DNA of 64,000 nucleotides, taken from contig NZ_JACHUZ010000011.1 in NCBI RefSeq assembly GCF_019903425.1, positions 191,141 to 255,140 on the forward strand. The letters are read 5' to 3'. Each line of letters starts with the position of its first letter. Positions within the stretch are counted from its first letter, which is position 1. Made by a program: the position numbers and the translations under genes. Below the pieces are notes generated by a model. That model saw only the letters and a program-made list of their open reading frames with translations. It was not told the origin of the DNA and searched no databases. Below are positions 42,350-51,923 of the stretch, in pieces. The stretch comes from Vreelandella halophila (GTDB lineage Bacteria > Pseudomonadota > Gammaproteobacteria > Pseudomonadales > Oleiphilaceae).

Positions 42350-43051
42350 TCAGCCTTCTTCCGGGGGGATGACGTCCACGAGCCGGCCTTGTTCATCGAA
42401 CGCCAGTTCGTGGCCCTGGTAGCGCTCTTTCTGGACCACGTCGTTGAGCGTGCGCAGGGATTCGTAGGGAATATCCGTAGCCAGGCGGTTGACCAGCCAG
42501 TTGGGTAGGGAACCGCCTGGCGCCGCGTGCTGGTACCAGACAAGCCGGGTTCGGTTATCATCCCGACGGAAGAGCTCGTAGACCGTGGAGGATTCCGGCA
42601 TCCGGACGTAATCGTCCTTCTTTTCGACCCTGCCATCCACGGATTCCATCTCGATGATGATGTGGTCCCGGTTCCTGCCGGTGTGCGTCCGGATATGCAG
42701 CACATAGTCGCGGTCGCTGACCGGCCAGGGCATGTCGTTGATGGAGTAGGCGTAACGGTCCCTGAAGCTGCCGCCCTCAAGGTTTTCGGCGTGCGAACAC
42801 TGGTGGACCCATTCCATGCAGGATTCCGGTTTGGCCATTACCGCCATGACGGCTTCCAGTGGGGCGTCCAGCACCGTCTCCGCGCGGAAGGCATCGATTC
42901 TTGAGTCCTCGAGGTTGCGGGTGTGGATCTCGATTCCGTCCGAGTTCAGGGCCTGTTCCCAGTTCTCGTCATTGGTCGGGACTTCCGCGTGGAGGCTGGT
43001 GGCGGTCAGTACAAGGACCAGTGTCTGAAGAGCGGTCAGTACGGTTCGCAT
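42350..43051 (-). CDS. Periplasmic START-domain protein
   Basis: The 233-aa protein starts at ATG 43051 with a signal peptide (MRTVLTALQTLVLVLTATSL, cleaved after HA). The rest matches a START/Bet v1 lipid-binding fold: GIEIHTRNLEDSRIDAFRAE, EAVMAVMAKPESCMEWV, PWPVSDRDYV. START domains bind hydrophobic ligands; ligand unknown. It might work in envelope lipid handling. Start preferred over an upstream codon, which would put 26 residues before the signal. Confidence 0.85.
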   Translation of the reverse strand: MRTVLTALQTLVLVLTATSLHAEVPTNDENWEQALNSDGIEIHTRNLEDSRIDAFRAETVLDAPLEAVMAVMAKPESCMEWVHQCSHAENLEGGSFRDRYAYSINDMPWPVSDRDYVLHIRTHTGRNRDHIIIEMESVDGRVEKKDDYVRMPESSTVYELFRRDDNRTRLVWYQHAAPGGSLPNWLVNRLATDIPYESLRTLNDVVQKERYQGHELAFDEQGRLVDVIPPEEG

Positions 43052-43153
43052 GGGCGCATCCGGACAGTGAGAGAGGACCCTGATGATGGCAGGGACACCG
43101 TACCGGTTCTGCCGATTCTTCCGCAGCATGGCCAGCCGGTGCCCTGTGCCGTC

Positions 43154-43420
43154 CTACTGGGGATCGGTGATCTCCTCGGGCAGGGTGACGTTGAGTTCCA
43201 GCACTGAACAGCTGTCGTTGCGGTCGAGCTGCACCTGGACCTGGTCGTCGTCGATCTCCACATAGCGCCGGATCACCTCGAGCAGCTCCTGCTGGAGCGC
43301 GGGCAGGTAGTCCGGTTGGTCCCGGGTGTTGCGTTCGTGCGCGACGATGATCTGAAGTCGTTCCTTGGCGACGGACGCGGACGACTTCTTCTTGGTCTTG
43401 AAATAGTCAAAGAAACTCAT
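43154..43420 (-). CDS. minE: Cell division topological specificity factor MinE
   Basis: The 88-aa protein activates MinD ATPase and keeps MinCD off midcell. [20 protein letters not shown] is the membrane-targeting and MinD-contact start, then [12 protein letters not shown]. The starting ATG at 43420 is two bases after minD stop. Third gene of minCDE. Confidence 0.96.
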   Translation of the reverse strand: MSFFDYFKTKKKSSASVAKERLQIIVAHERNTRDQPDYLPALQQELLEVIRRYVEIDDDQVQVQLDRNDSCSVLELNVTLPEEITDPQ

Positions 43421-43421
43421 C

Positions 43422-44231
43422 TCAGCCCCCGAACATGCGCTTGAGGAAGCCTTTCTTCTGCCCGTCGAGAAACCGCAGGGGGCGTTCCTCGCCGAGAAGC
43501 CGCGCCACGGCATCCGCGTAGGCGCCGCCGGCTTCGCTGTCGTCCTCCAGGATGACCGGGGTGCCCTGGTTGGAAGCATTGAGCACGGCCTGTGATTCCG
43601 GGATGACGCCCAGCAGGGAAATGCTGAGGATGTCGTTGACGTCTTCGAGCGAGAGCATCTCGCCGCGCTCGACCCGTTCGTTGTTGTAGCGGGTGAGCAG
43701 CAGATGCTCCTTCACCGGTTCCCTGCCTTCTTCCGCGCGGCGGGACTTGCTCTGCAGGATGCCGAGGATCCGGTCGGAGTCGCGCACGGAGGACACTTCC
43801 GGGTTGGTGACCACGATGGCCTCGTCCGCGTGGTAGAGCGCCATCAGGGCGCCGTGTTCAATGCCCGCCGGGGAGTCGCACACGAGGTAGTCGAAGGTTT
43901 CGCTCATCTCATCCAGGACCTTCTGAACCCCCTCCGCGGTGAGCGCTTCCTTGTCCCGGGTCTGGGAGGCGGGAAGGATGAAGAGGTTTTCAACCCGCTT
44001 GTCGCGGATCAGGGCCTGATTGAGGGTGGCCTCGCCCTGGATGACGTTGACGAAGTCGTAGACCACACGACGTTCGCAGTTCATGATCAGGTCCAGGTTG
44101 CGCAGGCCCACATCGAAGTCGATGACGGCTGTCTTGTAGCCGCGCTGCGCAAGGCCGGTGCTGATGGAGGCGCTGGTGGTGGTCTTGCCCACCCCGCCCT
44201 TGCCGGATGTCACTACTATGATTCGTGCCAA
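43422..44231 (-). CDS. minD: Septum site-determining ATPase MinD (TTG start)
   Basis: The 269-aa ATPase carries the deviant Walker [17 protein letters not shown] and the C-terminal amphipathic membrane helix ([14 protein letters not shown]). The best start is TTG at 44231 with AGGA eight bases upstream, since [13 protein letters not shown] is the family start. Oscillates pole to pole with MinE and recruits MinC. Confidence 0.97.
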   Translation of the reverse strand: MARIIVVTSGKGGVGKTTTSASISTGLAQRGYKTAVIDFDVGLRNLDLIMNCERRVVYDFVNVIQGEATLNQALIRDKRVENLFILPASQTRDKEALTAEGVQKVLDEMSETFDYLVCDSPAGIEHGALMALYHADEAIVVTNPEVSSVRDSDRILGILQSKSRRAEEGREPVKEHLLLTRYNNERVERGEMLSLEDVNDILSISLLGVIPESQAVLNASNQGTPVILEDDSEAGGAYADAVARLLGEERPLRFLDGQKKGFLKRMFGG

Positions 44232-44264
44232 GGTTGTCGTCCTGTTGGTTGTGCTGTCGTTCCG

Positions 44265-45020
44265 TTAACGGGTCAGTGGGTCCACTGTCAGTACGTCACC
44301 CTCAAGCCGGACCCGGGCCGGGGTCCGCCAGTCATCGCCCTGCAGATCCTCGGAGATTTTATAGTGCCCGGCCACGGACACAAGCTCCGCCTCCAGTGAC
44401 TGGCAGAAAATGCTCGCGCTGGTGTCGCCGTGCACGCCGGCGAGCGCCCGCCCGCGGAGCGGGCCATAGATGTGGATATGGCCGGCTGCGAGCACTTCCG
44501 CCCCGGCGCCAACCGGCGCCATGATAATGAGATCACCTTCAGGGGCATAGACCTGCTGGCCGGAGCGTACCGGCTGTGTAACCAATCGACCGGCACCGGT
44601 ACTGGTGGTCTCCGGGGCGCTTTCCTCCGTGTTCTCCGCCGTTTCCTGTTCGGGGTCGGGAACGGGCCTGGGAGCGCTAGTCTGGCCGCCAGGAAGCCAG
44701 GCGAGGGCAGCGTTGCGGGCGAGGCGGCGGATATCGTCGTCGCCCCCGCGGACCCCCAATACCTGGATGGAGTGCGTACGGCAGATGCCGATCAGCTGGA
44801 AAAAGTCCAGATCGGCCGCATTGCCCTCGTAGTGATCCAGGCCGATCACCAGCGGCAGGTCGCGGAAGAAGTTCGGGGCCTGTCGGATCTTGTCGCGCAG
44901 ATCCCGCTCCAGAGCATCCGGGTCGAAATGGTGCAGTTCCATTACGGTCAGCGTCTGGCTGGCACCGCGCAGTTCAAAGCAGGCGCGGTTCTCGGTCGCC
45001 GTGGCGGCGGGTTCGCTCAT
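44265..45020 (-). CDS. minC: Septum site-determining protein MinC
   Basis: Inhibits FtsZ polymerisation. The 251-aa protein has the MinC N-domain (LRGASQTLTVMELHHFD) and the C-terminal beta-helix with repeating glycines (VYAPEGDLIIMAPVGAGAEV and GRALAGVHGDTSASIFCQSL). The ATG at 45020 was preferred; a longer reading is antisense to the dinB promoter region. Starts the minCDE operon. Confidence 0.95.
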   Translation of the reverse strand: MSEPAATATENRACFELRGASQTLTVMELHHFDPDALERDLRDKIRQAPNFFRDLPLVIGLDHYEGNAADLDFFQLIGICRTHSIQVLGVRGGDDDIRRLARNAALAWLPGGQTSAPRPVPDPEQETAENTEESAPETTSTGAGRLVTQPVRSGQQVYAPEGDLIIMAPVGAGAEVLAAGHIHIYGPLRGRALAGVHGDTSASIFCQSLEAELVSVAGHYKISEDLQGDDWRTPARVRLEGDVLTVDPLTR

Positions 45021-45120
45021 CGGGCTATCCTTTATAGGGTTGATCGCTGTCCTGACACGGGCTCCATGGCGCCCTAAGATACAGCCTGCACTGAATCCAC
45101 GGCAACTCCGGAGACGCCCT

Positions 45121-46320
45121 TTGAGCCGCAAGATCATCCATTGCGACGCGGACTGCTTCTATGCCGCCGTGGAAATACGGGACAATCCGGCCCTGGCGGG
45201 CCGCCCGATCGCGGTGGGTGGGGCCACCGGACGCGGTGTTGTGGCCACCTGCAGCTACGAGGCGCGGGCCTTTGGCGTGCGCTCGGCCATGCCGGTTTCC
45301 GAGGCCCTGCGCCTGTGCCCGCACCTGGAGCTTCTGCCCACGGACATGCCCCGCTACCAGGCGGTTTCGCGCGAATTCATGGCCATCCTGCGCGAGACCT
45401 CGCCGATCCTGGAGCCGCTCTCCCTGGACGAGGCCTACCTGGATGTTACCGGCATTGACCACTTCCAGGGCAGTGCCACGCGCATGGCCGAGCACATCCG
45501 GGCCCGGGTGCGGGATGAACTGGGTATTACGGTTTCTGCAGGTGTGGCCCCGAACAAGTTCTTGGCCAAGATTGCCAGCGACTGGCACAAGCCGGATGGC
45601 CTCTGCGTGATCACGCCCGAGGATGTGGCGGCGTTCGTGCCCCGTTTGCCGGTTACCTCGTTGCATGGCGTGGGGCCACGGACCGCGGAAAAGCTGCACG
45701 GACTGGGTATCCATACCTGTGCGGACCTCCGGGAATGGTCGGAACTGGCGCTGCGCGAACGCTTCGGGCGTTACGGCGCCCGCCTGTACGGCCTGGCCCG
45801 GGGTGAGGACGACCGGCCGGTGCAGGTGACGCGGCCACGCAAGTCGATCAGCGTGGAGAACACCTACCGCCAGGATCTCGAGACGCTCGCCGAATGCCGG
45901 CGTGCCCTGGACGGACTGGTGTCGGACCTGCAGCGGCGGATGCGGCGCAAGGGCCTGGATAGTGCCGATGCGGGCCAGTTTGAGAAGCTGTTCGTGAAGC
46001 TGCGTTTTTCCGATTTCGAGACCCATACCCGCGAGATGGTCTGGCGGCGCCCTGAACAGCCGGAAGTGGCCGACTTCACGCCTCTTCTGGATACCCTCTA
46101 CGGCGATGTGCCCCGCCCCGTGCGGCTGCTCGGGCTGGGCGTGCGGCTGCCCGAGGTCAGTCGCGGTGGCCGCCAGCTGGCCCTGTTCGATGCCGGCGGC
46201 CGGCCCGTTATGCCGCGTTCAGGTGGGCAGCAGCGGGAGCAGGGCGATGAGTGCGGGGGAGAAGTGCAGGGCGATGAAAGCGCACCCAGCCCCGATGAGG
46301 CTGCCGGCGAGGACATCTGA
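45121..46320 (+). CDS. dinB: DNA polymerase IV (DinB), TTG start
   Basis: Y-family translesion polymerase. TTG at 45121 has GGAG seven bases upstream and gives SRKIIHCDADCFYAAVEIR, the expected start with the metal aspartates; SLDEAYLDV carries the catalytic acidic pair. The little-finger domain spans about 240-355. At 399 aa it is 40-50 residues longer than usual: the Gly/Glu/Asp-rich tail (from about residue 363) lies in DNA that is also the 3' end of the opposing PAP2 gene. Confidence 0.93.
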   Translation: MSRKIIHCDADCFYAAVEIRDNPALAGRPIAVGGATGRGVVATCSYEARAFGVRSAMPVSEALRLCPHLELLPTDMPRYQAVSREFMAILRETSPILEPLSLDEAYLDVTGIDHFQGSATRMAEHIRARVRDELGITVSAGVAPNKFLAKIASDWHKPDGLCVITPEDVAAFVPRLPVTSLHGVGPRTAEKLHGLGIHTCADLREWSELALRERFGRYGARLYGLARGEDDRPVQVTRPRKSISVENTYRQDLETLAECRRALDGLVSDLQRRMRRKGLDSADAGQFEKLFVKLRFSDFETHTREMVWRRPEQPEVADFTPLLDTLYGDVPRPVRLLGLGVRLPEVSRGGRQLALFDAGGRPVMPRSGGQQREQGDECGGEVQGDESAPSPDEAAGEDI

Positions 46321-46794
46321 GGGGTAGTGCAGCCCAAGCACCACGCGTGAGGCCAGCACTGCCAGAGAAAACGGCAGCACCGCCCATCCCAACAGCGGCA
46401 TGCCATGGAACAGAAGAACCGTGAAGCAGACCGCATGCAGGCTGTGGCCAGAGGGGAAGCTACCCCGATCCAGCGGCGGCGAGCCGCAGTGGATCGCCGG
46501 GAAGCTGATGAAGGGGCGCTCGCGCACAAGGTGGGTCTTGAGGAGCTTGTAGAGAAGGGTGCAGGCGGCGCCGGTGAGCGTCATCAGGGCTGCAAGCGCC
46601 CAGCCCTGGAGGCCATTGATGGCCGGCAGTGCCAGGATGAGGGCGTACCAGAGCCAGCCGTCTCCCAGCCGGCTTACAACCCGGAAGAAGGGCGTGACCG
46701 CCGGAAAGGCGAGACTGCGGTTCAGGCGCAGGCACCAGCGCAGTTCACTGTGATCAATACGGGTGAATACCCGCGACAGGCGTTGCGGACTCAT
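46219..46794 (-). CDS. PAP2 family membrane phosphatase
   Basis: The 191-aa polytopic protein has all three PAP2 motifs: KTHLVRERPF, PSGHS and SRVVLGLHYPSDVLAG. Acts on lipid phosphates such as phosphatidic acid or undecaprenyl diphosphate. It overlaps the upstream glycosyltransferase gene by 41 bases and the convergent dinB tail by 102 bases. Together with the glycosyltransferase it may modify a glycolipid. Confidence 0.9.
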   Translation of the reverse strand: MSPQRLSRVFTRIDHSELRWCLRLNRSLAFPAVTPFFRVVSRLGDGWLWYALILALPAINGLQGWALAALMTLTGAACTLLYKLLKTHLVRERPFISFPAIHCGSPPLDRGSFPSGHSLHAVCFTVLLFHGMPLLGWAVLPFSLAVLASRVVLGLHYPSDVLAGSLIGAGCAFIALHFSPALIALLPLLPT

Positions 46795-47944
46795 GGCGAG
46801 CAGCCTCCTCTGTAGGGCCCAGAAGGACCTGTTCGAACCGTTCCGCGAGTACGGACCAGTCCAGTGTTTCCGCGTGGGCTCTGGCGTTGTCGCCTATCTG
46901 GCGGCGCAATCCGGGTCTGTCCGCCAGTTCGAGCGCGGCGGTGGTGAAGCCTTCGGCGTCCCCGGGCGCCACTTTCATGCCGTTGACCCTGTTCCGGATG
47001 TGTTCCCGGGCGGCCGCCTGATCAAACGCCACCACGGCCAGGCCCGAGGCCAGCGCTTCCGTTACCACATTGCCGAAAGTGTCCGACTCGCTGGGGAACA
47101 GGAAGATATCCGCGGAGGCAAAGTGGCGAGCCAGGTCCTGGCCGCGGCGGGCTCCACGGAAGATGAACTCCGGGTGGGCCTGTTCCAGGCTCTGCCGCAT
47201 CGGTCCGTCACCGACCAGCACAAAGCGGGCGGAGGGGTGGCAGTCGCGCAGACGCTCAAAGGTGGTGACGGCCTGCATCAGGTTCTTCTCCGCCGCCAGC
47301 CGTCCAACGTAAAGCACCACTGGGGCGTCGTCCGCGCCCCACTGTTTCCGGAAAGTTCGGCTGCGCCGCTCCGGGCTGAACAGTTGGCTGTCGACGCCAC
47401 GGCTCCAGCGGTGGGTATTGCGGATGCCCCAGTTCGCGAGCTGCTGGCAGAGGCCGGTGGTGGGAGCGAGGGTACCTCCGGTGCGGTTATGGAAGGCTAC
47501 CAGGTAGCGCCGGATCAGGGGTTCCAGAAAACCGGCCCGATAGTAGCTGCTGTATTGGTGGAAGTTGGTGTGGAAGCCGGAGAGGCAGCGGATGCCCAGT
47601 TCCTTTGAGACGGCTGCGGCGCTCCAGCCCAGTGGCCCCTGGGTGGCCACGTAGACCGCGTCCGGGGGGCTGTGGCGCCAGAGCCTGCGCAGCCGGCAGC
47701 GTGCTCCCAGGCCGAAGCGCAATTCCGGGTAGCCGGGCAGGGGCAGGCCCCGTACGTGCAGGGTCCGTTCACCAAACAGTGGTGTGTGACCCCGGGGCGG
47801 TTCATTGCGCTGGCTGGGGCGGATGATGGTCAGCCGGTGGCCGCGCCGGGCGAGCTCCCGGCAGAGGTTGCCCAGGGTGCCCGCGACGCCGTTGATCTCG
47901 GGCGGGAAGGTCTCGGTGACCAGTGCAATGTGTTGTGCCGGCAT
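46754..47944 (-). CDS. GT4-family glycosyltransferase (mannosyltransferase-like)
   Basis: The 396-aa enzyme has a GT-B fold: N-terminal domain ITLVTETFPPEINGVAGTL-like start (residues 5-22 read ALVTETFPPEINGVAGTL) and the C-terminal donor domain with VVLYVGRLAAEKNL and the E-x7-E motif FPSESDTFGNVVTEALASG. It resembles MgtA-type glycolipid mannosyl/glucosyltransferases, which use nucleotide sugars to build membrane glycolipids. Paired with a PAP2 phosphatase. Confidence 0.88.
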   Translation of the reverse strand: MPAQHIALVTETFPPEINGVAGTLGNLCRELARRGHRLTIIRPSQRNEPPRGHTPLFGERTLHVRGLPLPGYPELRFGLGARCRLRRLWRHSPPDAVYVATQGPLGWSAAAVSKELGIRCLSGFHTNFHQYSSYYRAGFLEPLIRRYLVAFHNRTGGTLAPTTGLCQQLANWGIRNTHRWSRGVDSQLFSPERRSRTFRKQWGADDAPVVLYVGRLAAEKNLMQAVTTFERLRDCHPSARFVLVGDGPMRQSLEQAHPEFIFRGARRGQDLARHFASADIFLFPSESDTFGNVVTEALASGLAVVAFDQAAAREHIRNRVNGMKVAPGDAEGFTTAALELADRPGLRRQIGDNARAHAETLDWSVLAERFEQVLLGPTEEAARHESATPVAGIHPY

Positions 47945-48099
47945 GCTTGCTTCTCCGGGGCTGAACGGACAGTGCCAGTGTCACCGGTGGGCGTTACCGT
48001 TTTCTGACATTGGTGTGATGTTCTGATGACGGCCGGTGGCATTGCGGTGACCCCGGGATGGACTTAGCATGCGGGGACAACCAGCAGGAGGTGACTGTA

Positions 48100-49134
48100 A
48101 TGGAGAAGCGCCAGCTAGGCCGGACGGGTATAGACGTGAGTGTGATCGGCCTCGGGACCATGACCTGGGGAGAGCAGAACACCGAACAGCAGGCCTTTGA
48201 ACAGCTGGATTACGCGGTGGATCAGGGGATCAACCTGATTGACGCCGCCGAGATGTATCCGGTGCCGCCACAGGCCGAAACCCAGGGGCTCACCGAGACC
48301 TACCTGGGGAACTGGCTGAAGCAACGCGGCAAGCGGGATGACCTGGTGATCGCCACCAAGGTGACCGGGCGCAGCGACATGGACTACATCCGTGGCGGGC
48401 CGCGCCTGACCCGGGAGCAGATCCACCAGGCGGTGAACGACAGTCTCAAGCGGCTCCAGACCGACTACATCGACCTCTACCAGGTGCACTGGCCCGAGCG
48501 TAAGGCCAATTTCTTCGGTAAGCTCGGCTATAACCCAGTGGAGGATTCTGACGCCGTGCCCATCGAGGAGACCCTCGAGGCGCTGAATGAGCTGGTGGAA
48601 GCTGGCAAGGTCCGTCACATCGGCCTCTCGAACGAGACAGCCTGGGGTGCGATGACCTGGCTGAAGGAGGCTGAACGCCGGGGCTGGACCCGGCCGGTGA
48701 GCATCCAGAACCCCTACAGCCTGCTGAACCGCTCCTACGAAGTGGGCCTTGCCGAGGTGTCGCTGCGCGAGGACTGCGGACTTCTGGCCTATTCACCACT
48801 TGCCTTCGGGGCCCTGAGCGGCAAGTACCTTGGTGGACAGAAGCCAAGCGGGGCGCGGCTCACCGAGTTCTCGCGCTTTACCCGTTACACCTCCGAGCAG
48901 GCCCAGGAGGCCACCCAGGCGTACGTGAACCTAGCGGGTGAGCACGGGCTGTCTCCGGCACAGATGGCGCTGGCCTGGGTGAATTCGCGCCCCTTCCTGA
49001 CCAGCAACCTGGTGGGGGCCACGACCATGGAGCAGCTTTCCGAGAACATCGGCAGTGCCAGCATCCAGCTTTCCGACGAGCTGCTGGATCGGATCGAGGC
49101 GCTGCACCAGCGCTACACCTACCCCTGTCCGTGA
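48100..49134 (+). CDS. tas: Aldo/keto reductase Tas
   Basis: NADP(H)-dependent oxidoreductase, 344 aa. ATG 48100 follows CAGGAGGTGA. The sequence closely follows E. coli Tas: LGLGTMTWGEQN-type start (VIGLGTMTWGEQNTEQQ), DAAEMYPVPPQAETQGLTET with the catalytic Asp and Tyr, Lys in IATKVTG and His in VHWPE. Physiological substrate unknown. Followed by the acetyl-CoA hydrolase gene after seven bases. Confidence 0.92.
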   Translation: MEKRQLGRTGIDVSVIGLGTMTWGEQNTEQQAFEQLDYAVDQGINLIDAAEMYPVPPQAETQGLTETYLGNWLKQRGKRDDLVIATKVTGRSDMDYIRGGPRLTREQIHQAVNDSLKRLQTDYIDLYQVHWPERKANFFGKLGYNPVEDSDAVPIEETLEALNELVEAGKVRHIGLSNETAWGAMTWLKEAERRGWTRPVSIQNPYSLLNRSYEVGLAEVSLREDCGLLAYSPLAFGALSGKYLGGQKPSGARLTEFSRFTRYTSEQAQEATQAYVNLAGEHGLSPAQMALAWVNSRPFLTSNLVGATTMEQLSENIGSASIQLSDELLDRIEALHQRYTYPCP

Positions 49135-49141
49135 GCTGCCC

Positions 49142-51334
49142 ATGAACGAGGAACGCGCAGGTACGCATTTCCGTCAGGCGGAGCGGTGTGCCGGGGAACT
49201 GATCCGGCGCCTGGGGGGCGATGTCCGGATTGCCCTGCCGCTGGGGCTGGGAAAGCCGGTGCATCTGATCAACGCCCTCTACCGGCGTGCCTGTGAAGAC
49301 CCGAAGATCCGGCTGCACATCATGACGGCGCTGTCGCTGGAGAAGCCCGGTGGCGGGAGCTCCCTGCAGAAGCGCCTGATGGAACCCTTTGTGGAGCGGG
49401 TCTTTGAGGGTGTGCCGGAGCTTGACTACGCGAAGGCGGTAAGCCGCGGTGAGCTGCCGGAGAACGTGACCGTTACCGAGTTCTTCTTCAAGGCGGGCAG
49501 CCGCCTGGGGAATTCGGACCAGCAGCAGCGCGTGGTGCTGACCAACTACACTCATGTGGTGCGGGATCTGATGGCGCTTGGGGTCAATGCGGTGGGGCAG
49601 ATGCTGGCGCCGGATGGCGAGGGGCGCCAGGTGAGCCTGAGCTGCAATCCGGACCTCACCCTCGACATCCTGCCGGAGCTGCACAAACAGCGCGAATCCG
49701 GACAGGCGGTTGTGATCGCCGGGGAGCTCAATCCGGAGCTTCCCTGGTTCGGTAATGACGCCGCCCTGGATCGCGACACCTTTGATCTCATGCTCGAGCC
49801 CCACAACCAGCCCATGCGCCTGTTCCCGGTGCCGGATCTGCCGGTGGAGCCGGCGGACTACCTGATCGGGTTCTACGCCGCCAACCTGGTCCGCGATGGC
49901 GGTACCCTGCAGGTGGGCATCGGCGCCCTGGGCTCGGCGGTGGTGTACAACATCCTCTTCCGGCACCGGGATAATGGGCTGTTCAACGAGCTTTCCCGGC
50001 GCCTGGATGCCCAGGCGCGCTTCCCGGAGCTTGCGGAGATCGGCGGTACCGGGCGTTTCGAAGAGGGGCTCTACGGCTGCAGCGAAATGATGGTGGAGGG
50101 TTTCCTGCACCTCTACCAGGCGGGCATCCTGAAACGTCAGGTGGTGGCTGACCGGGTACTGCAGCAGCTGCTGGATGACGGACTCATTCCGGATCCACTG
50201 GATATCACCGCCCTGGACCGCCTGTGCGAGGCGGGCTGTATTGATAATGTGCTGAAGGCACGCGACGTGCAGTGGCTGGTGCGCTTCGGTGTCTTCGATG
50301 AGGTGTGCGAGCTCAAGGGCGGGCGCCTGACCCTGGGCGAGGAGGCGGTGCGCCCGGATCTGGGCGACGAACAGGCGCGTGCGCTGATCGAGCAGCATGC
50401 CCTCAGGGAACGGCTGGAGGGCGGCGTGGTCATGCATGGCGGCTTCTTCCTGGGGCCGGAACGCTTCTATCAGGGGCTGCGGGAGCTGGACGACTCGCAG
50501 CGCGCCCGCTTTGACATGACCAGTGTCGGGTTCGTGAACCACCTCTACGACCACCCACTGGGCGATCAGGCGCTCAAGACCGTCCAGCGCCGCCGCAGCC
50601 GTTTCATCAACTCGATCATGATGCAGACCCTGAACGGCGCTGCCGTTTCCGATGGGCTCGAGGACGGTCGCGTGGTCAGTGGTGTGGGCGGGCAGTACAA
50701 TTTTGTGGCCATGGCCCATGAGCTGCCCGAGGGGCGTTCGATACTGACGCTGCGGGCAACGCGCATCAGCGCCGGGCGGCCGGAATCCAACATTCGCTTC
50801 AGCTATGGTCACTGCACCATACCGCGCCATCTGCGGGACATTGTAGTTACTGAATACGGTATGGCCGATGTGCGTGGGCAGCCCGATGCGGAAGTCTACA
50901 GACGGTTGATCTGCATCGCGGACTCACGCTTCCAGAACGAGCTCATGCGTGAGGCGAAGAAGGCCGGCAAGATCCCGAAGGAATGGAAGGTTCCCCGGGC
51001 GCACCGCAATAACTACCCGCAGCGCATCGCAGAAGCGGTGGCGCCGCTGCGGGATCACCACCAGCTGTTTCCGGCGTTTCCCTTCGGGACGGACTTCACG
51101 GAGGTGGAGCAGGGGCTGGTCCAGGCCCTCCAGTGGCTGCGCGACGCGACCGGCTCAAGGCGTGGTCTGCTGGCGGTGCTGTGGCGCGCCCTGCGCCAGT
51201 CCGCCCCGGGAGCGGCGGAGCGGCCGGCACTGGAGCGCATGGGGCTGACGCAGCCCGGCGGATGGCGCGAACGGCTGGAACAGCGGCTTGTCATACACGC
51301 ACTGCGGGTCACCGGGGTGACCCGCACACAATGA
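49142..51334 (+). CDS. Acetyl-CoA hydrolase/transferase family protein
   Basis: The 730-aa protein is longer than the usual 430-640 aa of this CoA-transferase family. N-terminal half begins with RIALPLGLGKPVHLINALYR; the C-terminal AcetylCoA_hyd_C domain has GVGGQYNFVAMAHELPEGRS, IVVTEYGMADVRGQPDAEVY. It probably transfers CoA between acids or hydrolyses acyl-CoA; the catalytic Glu cannot be fixed without alignment. ATG 49142 chosen because upstream codons are within tas. Confidence 0.87.
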   Translation: MNEERAGTHFRQAERCAGELIRRLGGDVRIALPLGLGKPVHLINALYRRACEDPKIRLHIMTALSLEKPGGGSSLQKRLMEPFVERVFEGVPELDYAKAVSRGELPENVTVTEFFFKAGSRLGNSDQQQRVVLTNYTHVVRDLMALGVNAVGQMLAPDGEGRQVSLSCNPDLTLDILPELHKQRESGQAVVIAGELNPELPWFGNDAALDRDTFDLMLEPHNQPMRLFPVPDLPVEPADYLIGFYAANLVRDGGTLQVGIGALGSAVVYNILFRHRDNGLFNELSRRLDAQARFPELAEIGGTGRFEEGLYGCSEMMVEGFLHLYQAGILKRQVVADRVLQQLLDDGLIPDPLDITALDRLCEAGCIDNVLKARDVQWLVRFGVFDEVCELKGGRLTLGEEAVRPDLGDEQARALIEQHALRERLEGGVVMHGGFFLGPERFYQGLRELDDSQRARFDMTSVGFVNHLYDHPLGDQALKTVQRRRSRFINSIMMQTLNGAAVSDGLEDGRVVSGVGGQYNFVAMAHELPEGRSILTLRATRISAGRPESNIRFSYGHCTIPRHLRDIVVTEYGMADVRGQPDAEVYRRLICIADSRFQNELMREAKKAGKIPKEWKVPRAHRNNYPQRIAEAVAPLRDHHQLFPAFPFGTDFTEVEQGLVQALQWLRDATGSRRGLLAVLWRALRQSAPGAAERPALERMGLTQPGGWRERLEQRLVIHALRVTGVTRTQ

Positions 51335-51359
51335 TCCATACAGGGGAAAGCACGACAGC

Positions 51360-51818
51360 ATGGCGGAACAACGGGTTTATCGACTGGGCTATCAGCTGAA
51401 GAATCGCGAGGGCGAGGTAGTGGACAGCTCCGCGGGAGCGGAACCGCTGCACTTTGTCAGCGGCTGCGGGCAGATGATCGAGGGCATCGAACGCGCCGTG
51501 GACGGGCGCGAAGTGGGCGAGTGCCTGGAAGTGACCATTCCGCCGGCCCTGGCCTACGGCGAACACCAGCCCGAGAAGGTCCGGAAGATGCCGCGCAGCA
51601 TGTTCCAGGGCGTGGAAAAGCTTGAGGAGGGCATGAAGTTCCAGACGGATTCCGGCGACGAGGCCCAGGTGGTGAAAGTCGTGGGCTTCGAGGACGATCA
51701 GGTGCTGGTGGATGCCAATCATCCCCTGGCCGGGATCACCCTCTATTTTGATCTGGAAATACTGGAAGCCCGGGATGCCAGCCCGGAGGAAATCGAGGCT
51801 GGCGAGCCGCTGGCCTGA
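51360..51818 (+). CDS. SlyD-type FKBP peptidyl-prolyl isomerase
   Basis: The 152-aa protein has the FKBP pattern interrupted by an IF chaperone domain: FVSGCGQMIEGIERAVDGRE, PPALAYGEHQPEKVRKM, then ADANHPLAG-type return (VDANHPLAGITLYFDLEIL). It lacks the His/Cys-rich metal tail of E. coli SlyD. Assists folding in the cytoplasm. It precedes the two-component genes by about 105 bases. Confidence 0.9.
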   Translation: MAEQRVYRLGYQLKNREGEVVDSSAGAEPLHFVSGCGQMIEGIERAVDGREVGECLEVTIPPALAYGEHQPEKVRKMPRSMFQGVEKLEEGMKFQTDSGDEAQVVKVVGFEDDQVLVDANHPLAGITLYFDLEILEARDASPEEIEAGEPLA

Positions 51819-51853
51819 AGTCAGCGCTGACATGCAAACTCCCATTCAGTGTG

Positions 51854-51871
51854 TATACTTGTGTTACACAA
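51854..51871 (+). promoter_or_regulatory. Promoter and palindrome of the two-component operon
   Basis: A -10 hexamer TATACT (51854-51859) preceded by GTG suggests an extended -10. It runs into the perfect dyad TTGTGTTACACAA (51859-51871), which covers the expected start site. A position for autorepression or activation by the response regulator is plausible. Confidence 0.5.
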
Positions 51872-51923
51872 TGTTTGATGTACGACCCGGCGCCTGCGCC
51901 TCAATCCCGCGACAGGACTGACA

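Noticed and set aside
48878..50830. A 650-codon minus-strand frame
   Set aside because: Antisense to the acetyl-CoA hydrolase/transferase gene, with His/Gln/Ala-rich sequence and no family features; a shadow of codon bias.
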